Assembly (NCBI GenBank): GCA_002470515.1
Contig: DKML01000004.1
Location: 124,001 to 188,000 of the forward strand
Direction: 5' to 3'
DNA: 64,000 bases
Source of the DNA: Proteobacteria bacterium UBA7415
GTDB taxonomy: Bacteria; Pseudomonadota; Gammaproteobacteria; Arenicellales; Arenicellaceae
Below the pieces are notes generated by a model that worked only from the letters and a program-made list of their open reading frames with translations, was not told the DNA's origin and made no database searches. Positions 47,487 through 55,527 of this stretch are shown piece by piece (within the stretch, counting starts at the first letter, position 1; the number at the start of each line of letters is the position of its first letter). The position numbers and the translations under genes are program-made.

Positions 47487-49730
47487 ATGGCCAAAGCCGC
47501 TAATAACACGACTAATAACAACAGTAAGTCCCAAACTACCAAAACTGCCACCGCCCAAGACAATACCAATGGCAATGGATTGGTGCAGTCTGGTAAGGGC
47601 GGCGAGAAAAAACTTCGACTAATGGACTTGCAAGCAACATCAGCAGACATCTGGGATAAGAAGTACAGACTTAAAGACAAAAACGGCAAGGCCGTTGACG
47701 AAGCAACCAATGATACGTTCGAGCGCGTAGCCACGGCATTGTCTGGTGTAGAGCAAACTGAAGTGCTGCAAGAGCATTGGTATAAGCGTTTTGTATGGGC
47801 CTTGGAGCACGGCGCATTGCCTGCTGGGCGTATTATCTCAAATGCAGGCGCGCAAGCGTATAAACCTGCCACGTCGACCATTAACTGTACTGTGTCTGGA
47901 ACCATTACCGATTCCATGCACGACATACTGAACAAAAACCACGAAGCCGGCATGACCCTAAAAGCGGGCTGCGGTATTGGTTACGAATTTTCTACGCTAC
48001 GCCCAAAAGGCGCGTATGTGTCTGGCGCAGGTGCTTACACCTCTGGACCATTGTCGTTTATGGATATCTTCGACAAGATGTGTTTTACAGTGTCGTCGGC
48101 TGGCGGACGTCGTGGCGCACAAATGGCCACGTTTGATATTAGCCATCCAGACGTATTAGAATTTATTCGCGCGAAACGCGAAGACGGCCGTTTACGTCAG
48201 TTCAACTTGTCGCTGTTAATCACTACCGAATTTATCGAAGCCGTTAAAGCCGACGGCGACTGGCACTTGTCATTCCCAATCTCAGCAAAAGAAGCCAAAA
48301 CAGATGGCATAGACGTTTATAAGTCTAAAGACATCTTGTGGCGTCGTTTTCCTGTGGAAGATGGCTACATCAAAAACGATCAAGGTCTAACTGCCTGCAA
48401 AATCTACAACACCATTCCTGCGTCGCGTTTGTGGGACTCCATTATGGCGTCTACGTACGACTTTGCTGAGCCTGGTTTTATCTTGATCGACGAAGTAAAC
48501 ACTAAGAATAACAACTGGTTCGACGAAACTATTCGCGCCACCAACCCTTGCGGCGAGCAGCCACTACCGCCCTACGGCAGTTGTCTTTTAGGATCAGTTA
48601 ACCTAACTAAGTTTGTTAACAATCCGTTCTCTTCAGAAGCAGAATTCGATTGGGAAAAATACGGCGAAGTGGTTTCGGTCTTTACTCGTATGTTAGACAA
48701 CGTGGTCGAAATTAACGGCCTACCATTAGAAGGCCAGCGCGCCGAGATCGAGCGCAAGCGTCGTCATGGCATGGGCTTTTTAGGTCTAGGTTCAACCGCA
48801 ACAATGTTGGGCATGACGTATGGCGACGATGCATCGGTAGAGTTTACCGAACGCGTAGCGCGCGAAATGGCAATGGCGGGCTGGAATCAAGCACTGGAGC
48901 TGTCTAAAGAAAAAGGCGCTGCGCCAATCATGAGCGAGGAGTTTGAGGTTACGACCGAAATGCTAACTCTTCGCCCAGAAATGAAAAAAGACGGTTATAA
49001 AGCAGGCGACACGGTAACTGGCGCGGTACTGCACGCTAAGTACAGCCGTTACATGCAACAGATTGCGGGCATTGATGCCGAGCTAGTCGACGAGCTTTCT
49101 AAGCACGGCGCGCGCTTTACGCACCACAGCTCTATTGCACCTACAGGCACTATCTCACTGTCTATGGCGAACAACGCCAGCAACGGCATTGAGCCAAGCT
49201 TTGCGCACCACTATTCGCGTAACGTTATTCGCGAGGGTCGTAAGACTAAAGAAAAAGTAGATGTGTTCTCGTATGAGCTATTGGCGTACCGCGAAGTAGT
49301 CAACGCAAACGCGATGCCTTTCTCTGAAAAGCCAGAAGAGCAGCTGCCGGCAAATTTTGTCACATCTGACGTTATCACGCCAAAGCAACACGTAGACATA
49401 CAAGCCGCTGCGCAAAAGTGGGTTGATTCAAGTATTTCTAAAACGGCGAACGTACCAACAGACTACCCGTACGAAGACTTTAAAGACATCTACATGTACG
49501 CCTACGAGAAAGGCTTAAAAGGCTGTACTACATTCCGTTTTAACCCAGAAGCTTTCCAAGGCGTATTGGTTAAAGAAGACGACCTTGAGAACACCCTCTA
49601 CCAATTTACATTGGACGATGGCTCAACGGTCGAATTTAAAGGCAACGAAGAAGTTGAATACGACGGCGAAACGCACACAGCGGCCAACTTGTTCGACGCG
49701 CTTAAAGAAGGCTATTACGGCAAGTTCTAA
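47487..49730 (+). CDS. nrdJa: Class II (B12-dependent) ribonucleotide reductase, large catalytic part
   Basis: This protein makes deoxyribonucleotides using adenosylcobalamin as radical source, without oxygen. Catalytic segments include KAGCGIGYEFSTLRPKGA, ATNPCGEQPLPPYGSCLLG, the FLGLGSTATMLGMTYG stretch and SSIAPTGTISLSMANNASNG. The enzyme is split: this 747-residue protein lacks the C-terminal cysteine-rich tail, which is encoded separately by nrdJb. The same split is known from Pseudomonas aeruginosa. The first 35 residues are Asn/Thr/Lys-rich and non-conserved. The ribosome site GAGGAAGGAAG directly precedes the ATG. Confidence 0.93.
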   Translation: MAKAANNTTNNNSKSQTTKTATAQDNTNGNGLVQSGKGGEKKLRLMDLQATSADIWDKKYRLKDKNGKAVDEATNDTFERVATALSGVEQTEVLQEHWYKRFVWALEHGALPAGRIISNAGAQAYKPATSTINCTVSGTITDSMHDILNKNHEAGMTLKAGCGIGYEFSTLRPKGAYVSGAGAYTSGPLSFMDIFDKMCFTVSSAGGRRGAQMATFDISHPDVLEFIRAKREDGRLRQFNLSLLITTEFIEAVKADGDWHLSFPISAKEAKTDGIDVYKSKDILWRRFPVEDGYIKNDQGLTACKIYNTIPASRLWDSIMASTYDFAEPGFILIDEVNTKNNNWFDETIRATNPCGEQPLPPYGSCLLGSVNLTKFVNNPFSSEAEFDWEKYGEVVSVFTRMLDNVVEINGLPLEGQRAEIERKRRHGMGFLGLGSTATMLGMTYGDDASVEFTERVAREMAMAGWNQALELSKEKGAAPIMSEEFEVTTEMLTLRPEMKKDGYKAGDTVTGAVLHAKYSRYMQQIAGIDAELVDELSKHGARFTHHSSIAPTGTISLSMANNASNGIEPSFAHHYSRNVIREGRKTKEKVDVFSYELLAYREVVNANAMPFSEKPEEQLPANFVTSDVITPKQHVDIQAAAQKWVDSSISKTANVPTDYPYEDFKDIYMYAYEKGLKGCTTFRFNPEAFQGVLVKEDDLENTLYQFTLDDGSTVEFKGNEEVEYDGETHTAANLFDALKEGYYGKF

Positions 49731-49754
49731 CACTGGCTTAATAGACGACACCGC

Positions 49755-49786
49755 TAATAGACGATAAAACTAATAGACGATAAAAC
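49755..49786 (+). repeat. Two tandem 16-bp repeats between nrdJa and nrdJb
   Basis: TAATAGACGATAAAAC occurs twice in tandem (49755-49770, 49771-49786), with a further partial copy TAATAGACGA at 49739-49748. It lies in the 141-base spacer, with no visible gene. Confidence 0.88.
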
Positions 49787-49871
49787 AACACGAAAGACAG
49801 CGCTAGCTCAAGTTATAACAGGCAGCCAGCGCCACAGAATAAGTGCCGCACAGCGGTAGTAGAGGAAGATC

Positions 49872-50582
49872 ATGGTTAAACAAATCAAAGGCAAAATCAC
49901 AGGCTACGCGGTTAAGTCCGCAGAAGAGCAAGCGCGCATTGCAACAGCATTAGAAAACGAAGCACAGCTTAAAAAAGCCGACGTCGTGCGTATGCACGAA
50001 TCAGTAAAGCGCCCAGAGATGCTAGTAGGCTCAACTTACAAAGTAAAAACACCCGTCACTGAACACGCAATGTACATCACCATCAACGACATTATCCTAA
50101 ACGAAGGCACCGAGCACGAAGCACGCAGACCTTTCGAAGTCTTCATCAATTCTAAGAACATGGATAACTTTCAGTGGGTGGTCGCGCTAACACGTCTCAT
50201 CTCAGCGGTATTCCGCAAAGGCGGCGACACCACATTTATGGTCGAAGAGCTCAAAGCGGTATTCGACCCTAAAGGCGGTTACTTCAAACCAGGCGGCGTA
50301 TTCATGCCATCAATCGTAGCCGAGATCGGCCACGCCATCGAACGCCACATGCAAATGATCGGCATGATCAAATCCGACAAACTGGATGACCATCAGAAAG
50401 AGTTTTTGGCTAAAAAGCGTAAAGAGATTGATGCAGCGCAAGACCATGCAGATGGTAAGGAAGTCGAAGTAGGGGCTTTTCCTAAGAACTCTACTGTGTG
50501 TGTGAAGTGTTCTACTAAGGCTGTGGTGTTGATGGATGGGTGTATGACGTGTCTCTCATGCGGCGACTCCAAGTGCGGGTAG
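49872..50582 (+). CDS. nrdJb: Class II ribonucleotide reductase, C-terminal subunit (TSCPD domain)
   Basis: This is the separate small part of the split B12-dependent reductase. Its 236 residues start MVKQIKGKITGYAVKSAEEQ, contain AMYITINDIILNEGTEHEAR with FEVFINSKNMDNFQWV (TSCPD-type), and end in a cysteine cluster (VCVKCS, GCMTCLSCGDSKCG). These cysteines probably carry the redox pair that re-reduces the active site and may bind zinc. It lies 141 bases after nrdJa. GAGGAAGA (49862-49869) is the ribosome site. Confidence 0.9.
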   Translation: MVKQIKGKITGYAVKSAEEQARIATALENEAQLKKADVVRMHESVKRPEMLVGSTYKVKTPVTEHAMYITINDIILNEGTEHEARRPFEVFINSKNMDNFQWVVALTRLISAVFRKGGDTTFMVEELKAVFDPKGGYFKPGGVFMPSIVAEIGHAIERHMQMIGMIKSDKLDDHQKEFLAKKRKEIDAAQDHADGKEVEVGAFPKNSTVCVKCSTKAVVLMDGCMTCLSCGDSKCG

Positions 50583-50599
50583 TGACGCTTCGCCAAAAA

Positions 50600-51068
50600 C
50601 GTTGATCCTGCGTTGGACGACATTCTGAAAACGGTTACGTACATGAGTACGCGCCCTTGTTTCAGAATATCGTCCGCCTTGTCTGAACGCTTTTGGCTTG
50701 GTCACCTGATGACACGGCGCGAGTTACGTTGATCCTGCGTTGGAAAATGATTTTAGAACAGTCACGTACATGAGTACGCTCCCTTATCTAAAATCACTTT
50801 CCGCCTTGTCTGAACGCAACTCGCTTGGTCATCGCTTCGTTTTGGCCCGTAAACCTTGATGTACGCTCCCTTATCTCAGAACGCAACCCGCCTTGTCTGA
50901 ACGCCTCTCGCTCGGTCATCGCTTCGTTTTTGCATCGAAAAAATTGAGCCCGCGGTGAACGCTTTTGGCTTGGTCACCTGATGACACGGCGCGAGTTAGG
51001 TTGATCCTGCGTTGGAAAATGATTTTAGAACAGTCACGTGCACTTGTGCGCTCCCTTATCTAAAATCA
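50600..51068. repeat. Family of REP-like palindromic repeats
   Basis: At least three copies and one truncated copy of an element of about 127 bp begin CGTTGATCCTGCGTTGG or a close variant. Copy A starts at 50600 and copy B at 50727, C (truncated) covers about 50856-50930, and D starts at 51000 after a duplicate of the A tail (50956-50999). Each full copy folds as a 16-bp outer stem (A: 50615-50630 with 50660-50675; B: 50742-50757 with 50787-50802) around an inner hairpin CGTAC-ATGA-GTACG. Stem sequences differ between A and B but pairing is kept, with one mismatch each. Copy D runs into the 3' part of the transposase gene. Confidence 0.88.
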
Positions 51069-51486
51069 CCAACCAAAAGATGTCGGTTAAGCGTTCTCGC
51101 CATAATAAAATCAGTGGTTTAAGTGCGAGGTTCTCTACTTTGCTAAGTTCCACGCCTTTTAGAAACTTAGTTGACATTGCTGTTCCACAAAACAATTTGT
51201 GCCAACGTTCTGCTACTTCCTTAGGCGTCCAGCTTTGTGCAAGATCTGTTCTCACGTTAAGAACTACGTGGTAGTGGTTACTCATGATCGCGTAGGCGCA
51301 TATCTTAATTGCGAAGACATTAGCGACTAGTAAAAGTTGTTCTTCTAACCATTCGCGTCGGTGTTCAAAACACTGACCTGAATAGTCGTCTTTGCCACAC
51401 AGGAACGCTCGTCGTACACAGCGTGAAACGCAGTGATAATAAGGTGTATCAGACAACGAGATTAATTGGCTACGAGGCCTTGGCAT
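51034..51486 (-). pseudogene. REP-associated tyrosine transposase (RAYT), 3'-truncated
   Basis: This is a Y1/HUH single-strand transposase of the IS200-like REP-associated type. Its N-terminus TPYYHCVSRCVRRAFLCG and the HUH segment AYAIMSNHYHVVL match the family well. After RERLTDI the frame leaves the family sequence (expected SWFMRCLNE), runs into repeat DNA and stops at residue 150. Full RAYTs have roughly 300 residues, and the catalytic tyrosine region (usually AYVDLNP) is missing. The protein is therefore probably inactive. The junction with the repeats near 51068 suggests a deletion or rearrangement caused by the repeats. Confidence 0.87.
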
Positions 51487-51547
51487 AAGAACTCAAGAAT
51501 GTTCAGAGATACTTAAGTGTCATTCTTTCCTGGAATTTGAACAAGTC

Positions 51548-51618
51548 TTAAAAGTGGGTGTCCAAGTAAGATTCGCAAGTAAGATTCGTATTAAAAGTGG
51601 GTGTCCAAGTAAGATTCG
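51548..51618. repeat. Direct repeats downstream of the RAYT start
   Basis: A 28-bp sequence starting TTAAAAGTGGGTGTCCAAGT occurs at 51548-51575 and again at 51591-51618. A 13-bp part (CAAGTAAGATTCG) is repeated a third time at 51576-51588. Further on (51705-51742) are two TTAAGGGGT-type motifs and GGGTCAGAGCCGAATTAAAG, a wording I associate with RAYT surroundings. The region 51487-51762 has no gene. Confidence 0.8.
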
Positions 51619-51762
51619 TACAACAAGGCCTCCAGGTAGCGTTCGCAGAGTTGGATACTGCTTTATCTCAAGTGATGCCGCTAATTGAGAATGAAATTGA
51701 GCTTAAGGGGTGAGTTTAAGGGGTCAGAGCCGAATTAAAGAGCCTAACGCAGATAGGCATCT

Positions 51763-52794
51763 TTAGAAACCGTCAAAATAGTCACCAATAATTTCTATAG
51801 CGGAACTAACCTGTTCGGCTGATATACCTTTATACAATACCAATCGCGCCACCTTGTCGCCCGTAAACAGTAAGCCACGAGCCTTACAAAACTCCAGGAA
51901 GGCGTTGCCATCGCCGTTATCACAACTGAGAAACACCATATTAGTATGTGCCGTGCCACCGATCACTGTGAGCCCCTCGATTGACGATAAGCCTGCGACC
52001 AGCAATTGCGCATGCTCATGATCTTGCTGCAAGCGACTTACGTTGTGCTCCAAGGCGAATAAGCCTGCGGCGGCAAGTACACCGGCTTGGCGCATACCGC
52101 CACCAACCATTTTGCGCCAGCGGCGGGCTTCGTCGATTACCGCTTTGCTCGACACTAACACCGAGCCAACGGGTGCGCCGAGGCCCTTACTTAGACAGAT
52201 TGAAACCGAATCAAATTTACCAGTGATACTGGCAATATCAGCTTGTTGTGCAACCGCCGCGTTGAATACACGCGCGCCGTCTAAATGAAAAATCAAGCCA
52301 TGCAGAACGGCGAGCTCGCGAGCTGAATCAATGTAGTCGCTGGAAATAACTTTTCCGCCAATGGTGTTCTCCAACGCTAACAATTTTGATTTTGCAAAAT
52401 GAACGTCATCTGCCTTAATAGCCGCCTCAATCTTGGCGAGACTTATTGTGCCATCCGCGTCATGTTCGATTGGCTGTGGTTGAATGCTCCCTAACACGGC
52501 CGCACCGCCGGCCTCATAGCGATAGGTGTGCGCGTTCTGGCCCACGATGTACTCATCACCACGTTGACAATGCGCCAACAACGCCACCAAATTGCTCTGT
52601 GTGCCACTAGGGAAGAACAATCCCGCCTCATGCCCTGCTTGCTCCGCCAACATTGCCTGCAATCGATTGACGGTGGGGTCTTCACCGAACACATCATCAC
52701 CAACCTCGGCATCTGCCATAGCGCGCCGCATGGCAGCACATGGCGTGGTAAAGGTGTCGCTGCGTAAATCTATTGGGGTTTGAGTGTGTGGCAT
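51763..52794 (-). CDS. ltaE: Low-specificity L-threonine aldolase
   Basis: This PLP enzyme cleaves threonine to glycine and acetaldehyde. Family segments are DLRSDTFTTPCAAMRRAM, VGDDVFGEDPTVNRLQ, FFPSGTQSNLVALL and the PLP-lysine site SICLSKGLGAPVGSVL. I take the ATG at 52794 (MPHTQTPIDLRSDT) because the family normally starts just before this motif; an open frame runs on to 52863. Length is then 343 residues. It marks the return to ordinary metabolic genes after the repeat region. Confidence 0.9.
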   Translation of the reverse strand: MPHTQTPIDLRSDTFTTPCAAMRRAMADAEVGDDVFGEDPTVNRLQAMLAEQAGHEAGLFFPSGTQSNLVALLAHCQRGDEYIVGQNAHTYRYEAGGAAVLGSIQPQPIEHDADGTISLAKIEAAIKADDVHFAKSKLLALENTIGGKVISSDYIDSARELAVLHGLIFHLDGARVFNAAVAQQADIASITGKFDSVSICLSKGLGAPVGSVLVSSKAVIDEARRWRKMVGGGMRQAGVLAAAGLFALEHNVSRLQQDHEHAQLLVAGLSSIEGLTVIGGTAHTNMVFLSCDNGDGNAFLEFCKARGLLFTGDKVARLVLYKGISAEQVSSAIEIIGDYFDGF

Positions 52795-53096
52795 GGTTTC
52801 CAGTAAGGCTTTATTTAATTTCAGGAATAGATAGTACGTTAAACCATCGCCGATCCCCAGCATTGTGTCTCGTCAAACTAGCCAAAAACTAACCTAGACT
52901 CCCACCGATCTAGACATGTATGGATAGTCTCGTGGGTGTCCGGATAGCCGTTAACCTTGGCGATAGCGTGAGCTTTTCTTGGGGGTTGAATATTGATTTG
53001 GCCAGTTGAGGTGGAATTTAAGGAGTAAACTAGAGGGGATGAAATAGGGCAAGTAAATGTTGTCGAATTTTAAGAGCTTCCTAGATCAAGAACTGA

Positions 53097-53630
53097 ATGG
53101 CGAATAACGACAGGTTTAAACGTATGAAGACTATAAAACTACAAGAATGGGCGCTATTCGCCGAGGTGCTGGGAGGCATAGCCATTGTCATTACACTGAT
53201 CTTCTTGGTGTTGGAAACGCGCGCGAATACGAACGCGATTCAGGTTCAGACTTATCAATCGCTGACCGCCGAGTTAAACACTGTAAGATTTGAGAATATG
53301 AAAACTCAAAACATGGGCGCATTATTTCAATACACAAAGAAGCCGTTTAACGAACTAACGGATCACCAAAAATATCGTTTGATTATGATAACTGAGGCCA
53401 CATGGGGAGTTTACGAAAGCGCGTTTTATGCAAATGAACGGAACGTGTTAGGTAAAAATGAATGGGGGAGGTTTGAAGCGGCCATTTGTCGAAATTATCA
53501 TGTAGACAAAACGCTTTGGTATCCTGAAACGGCCGGCCCGAGTTCTCTCGATGCTACGGCCTTAAACGGTATAGCTCGAAACGTAACGCCAAAGTTTAGA
53601 GAGTACGTTGAGTCCTTTTGCATTAACTAA
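53097..53630 (+). CDS. Hypothetical single-span membrane protein
   Basis: I do not recognise a named family. The protein has one N-terminal helix (ALFAEVLGGIAIVITLIFLV, about residues 18-38), then a mostly helical domain with ETRANTNAIQVQTYQSL and WGVYESAFYANERNVLG. Similar short proteins occur in marine gammaproteobacteria as far as I recall, but without a known role. An ATG at 53124, with ACAGG upstream, is an alternative start. The next small gene is 58 bases downstream on the same strand. Confidence 0.55.
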   Translation: MANNDRFKRMKTIKLQEWALFAEVLGGIAIVITLIFLVLETRANTNAIQVQTYQSLTAELNTVRFENMKTQNMGALFQYTKKPFNELTDHQKYRLIMITEATWGVYESAFYANERNVLGKNEWGRFEAAICRNYHVDKTLWYPETAGPSSLDATALNGIARNVTPKFREYVESFCIN

Positions 53631-53688
53631 CTTAGGCATTTACCATTGGATGCCAAATTCAATAAGCTTACACTCAGTTGAAATACAA

Positions 53689-54000
53689 ATGAATATACGC
53701 AATCTAATAATAATTTTAGCGCTTGTCTCAATAGCGGTTTATTTTTTTGAGAGTGTGGATGTTGAGCGACAAGCTCTTCCCACTATTGAGGTAGTGGTAG
53801 CTCCTACCAGCTACTCTGTCGGCAGGGAACGGTCGAGAGACTTAGTGGCGCTCGTAACCAAAATCAAGCAGCAGCGAGGCGAGAATGTCGACGTTATTCT
53901 GCTGGTGGAGGATGGTGTTGGCTTTGAAAGACTCACAAAATCAATGACTGTTTTGAAAGACAATGGTTTTGAAACGGTTGATTTAGTTAACCGAAACTAG
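53689..54000 (+). CDS. Small single-span protein with an ExbD-like periplasmic part
   Basis: One N-terminal helix (IRNLIIILALVSIAVYFF) precedes about 80 residues ending DVILLVEDGVGFERLTKSMT and a final GFETVDLVN stretch. The latter resembles the ExbD/TolR periplasmic domain (strand, then helix, then LV-strand). It lacks the ExbD helix motif with Asp, so a proton-coupled role is unlikely from this protein alone. The ATG at 53689 is preferred over an earlier overlapping start at 53608. The assignment is tentative. Confidence 0.5.
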   Translation: MNIRNLIIILALVSIAVYFFESVDVERQALPTIEVVVAPTSYSVGRERSRDLVALVTKIKQQRGENVDVILLVEDGVGFERLTKSMTVLKDNGFETVDLVNRN

Positions 54001-54065
54001 TCATAAAATAATAAATAGGCATTGATGCAGTCCTAACACCCTTAAGGGCGCACACCTCGCTTTGT

Positions 54066-54452
54066 TTATTTGCGTCCAAAGAGACGATCCAAACATTGTT
54101 TATGAAAGTCTTCGTCGCTAGCCGTCTGCATTAATCCCAGCGTCTGTGCTTTTAAGAAGAAGCCTTTGGCGGGCAGCCCAGAACGATTTCGTGAAACGAC
54201 TAATGCCGCGCGTTGTGGTTGGTCGTTTTTGTAGTCGTATTCCATTAATGCTTCAAGCAGCAAGGCAGCTTTGTGTATACGCAGGGGAGCCGCTACTTCA
54301 ATGGCATCGGCCGTTTCAATATAGGTAACTAAAACGCGCTGCTGGCGGCACGAATCCAAATAACGCATCAGTCTAGTGAACTGGTGCTCGATGTCTTGTG
54401 TTTGTTTGTTGTTGCTATGTGCCTCAGCTGCGATGGGCTCAGAGGGATTCAT
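54066..54452 (-). CDS. Hypothetical protein overlapping lipA
   Basis: No family was recognised. The 128-residue, soluble-looking protein has a Gln/His-rich N-terminus and a core with [20 protein letters not shown] and [17 protein letters not shown]. Its start overlaps the lipA stop by four bases (ATGA type), so the two are probably translated together. It may be linked to lipoate metabolism or merely share the transcript. Confidence 0.6.
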   Translation of the reverse strand: MNPSEPIAAEAHSNNKQTQDIEHQFTRLMRYLDSCRQQRVLVTYIETADAIEVAAPLRIHKAALLLEALMEYDYKNDQPQRAALVVSRNRSGLPAKGFFLKAQTLGLMQTASDEDFHKQCLDRLFGRK

Positions 54453-55450
54453 TTTAGGCCGACGTTGTTTTTCTCGAGTACTCGTTCGGCTCGATAACTA
54501 GAGCGTACTAGCGGACCAGACACGACCTCTAGAAAACCCTTTGCTAGGCCTTCGTTACGAAACACCTCAAACTGCTCAGGCGTTACATATCGTTCTACGG
54601 GTAAGTGATTTGCTGTTGGTCGCAGGTATTGCCCAAACGTCACAATATCAACATTAATGCTGCGTAGATCGTCCATGCACTCTCGCACTTCGTCATCGGT
54701 CTCGCCCAGCCCCAACATTAAACTCGTTTTGACCAATACGTCGGGCCTATGTTTTTTAGCGTGTGCGAGCACACTCAAGGTCTGATCATAACTGGCTCTT
54801 GGATCGCGCACAGGATGCGTTAAACGCCGCACGGTTTCGACGTTTTGAGCGAAAACCGTAAGCCCCGAATCAACGACTGTTTCAATACACTCTAAGCGGC
54901 CCTGAAAATCTGGAGTGAGTGCTTCGACAGCCGTCTGTGGGTTCACCTCTTTAATGGCCCGCACGCAAGCTGCATAGTGCGCCGCGCCGCCATCATCTAG
55001 ATCGTCGCGATCAACCGACGTTAATACAATGTAGTTGAGTTCCATCAAGCGCACAGACTCAGCCGCATTGGCGGGTTCTTCTAGATCTAACCAGCCGCGA
55101 GGGTTGCCAGTATCTACAGAACAGAAGCGACATGCGCGCGTACAGACATCACCCATAAGCATGATGGTAGCGGTGCCTGCATTCCAGCACTCCCCGATAT
55201 TAGGGCATTTAGATTCTTCGCAGACCGTGGCCAGACGGTTGGCTTTAACATTGCTGAGAACCTGCGCGTATTTGCCTCCAGAAGGAATACGCACACGTAT
55301 CCAGTCTGGCTTGCGCTCAAGAGGAGCGGGATTGTCACCACCCTTACTCTTAATACCGTCGCGAATGGCCGTAAAGCCTTGAGGTTTCTGCACTTTCTCA
55401 CCGCTTTTGACGGTGACCGGTATTGATTTCAATTTGCTTAAATTGTCCAT
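54449..55450 (-). CDS. lipA: Lipoyl synthase
   Basis: This radical SAM enzyme inserts two sulfurs into octanoyl groups on lipoyl domains. The auxiliary cluster ligands are in [13 protein letters not shown] and the SAM cluster in [11 protein letters not shown] (CX3CX2C). The C-terminal segment [14 protein letters not shown] supplies the Ser ligand region. I start at MDNLSKLKS (55450), since the residues before it look unlike family starts. lipB, often adjacent, is not in the window. An IS110 element begins 78 bases upstream. Confidence 0.93.
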   Translation of the reverse strand: MDNLSKLKSIPVTVKSGEKVQKPQGFTAIRDGIKSKGGDNPAPLERKPDWIRVRIPSGGKYAQVLSNVKANRLATVCEESKCPNIGECWNAGTATIMLMGDVCTRACRFCSVDTGNPRGWLDLEEPANAAESVRLMELNYIVLTSVDRDDLDDGGAAHYAACVRAIKEVNPQTAVEALTPDFQGRLECIETVVDSGLTVFAQNVETVRRLTHPVRDPRASYDQTLSVLAHAKKHRPDVLVKTSLMLGLGETDDEVRECMDDLRSINVDIVTFGQYLRPTANHLPVERYVTPEQFEVFRNEGLAKGFLEVVSGPLVRSSYRAERVLEKNNVGLK

Positions 55451-55527
55451 TCTTAAATTGTACAACAGCTTAGGTTTAAACAAGCCAAAATTATTCCTGT
55501 TCTACTGAGAGACTAGCGAGTACATAT

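Noticed and set aside
47420..47953. A 177-codon frame on the minus strand over the nrdJa start
   Set aside because: It is antisense to a clear class II reductase and shows low-complexity residues only.
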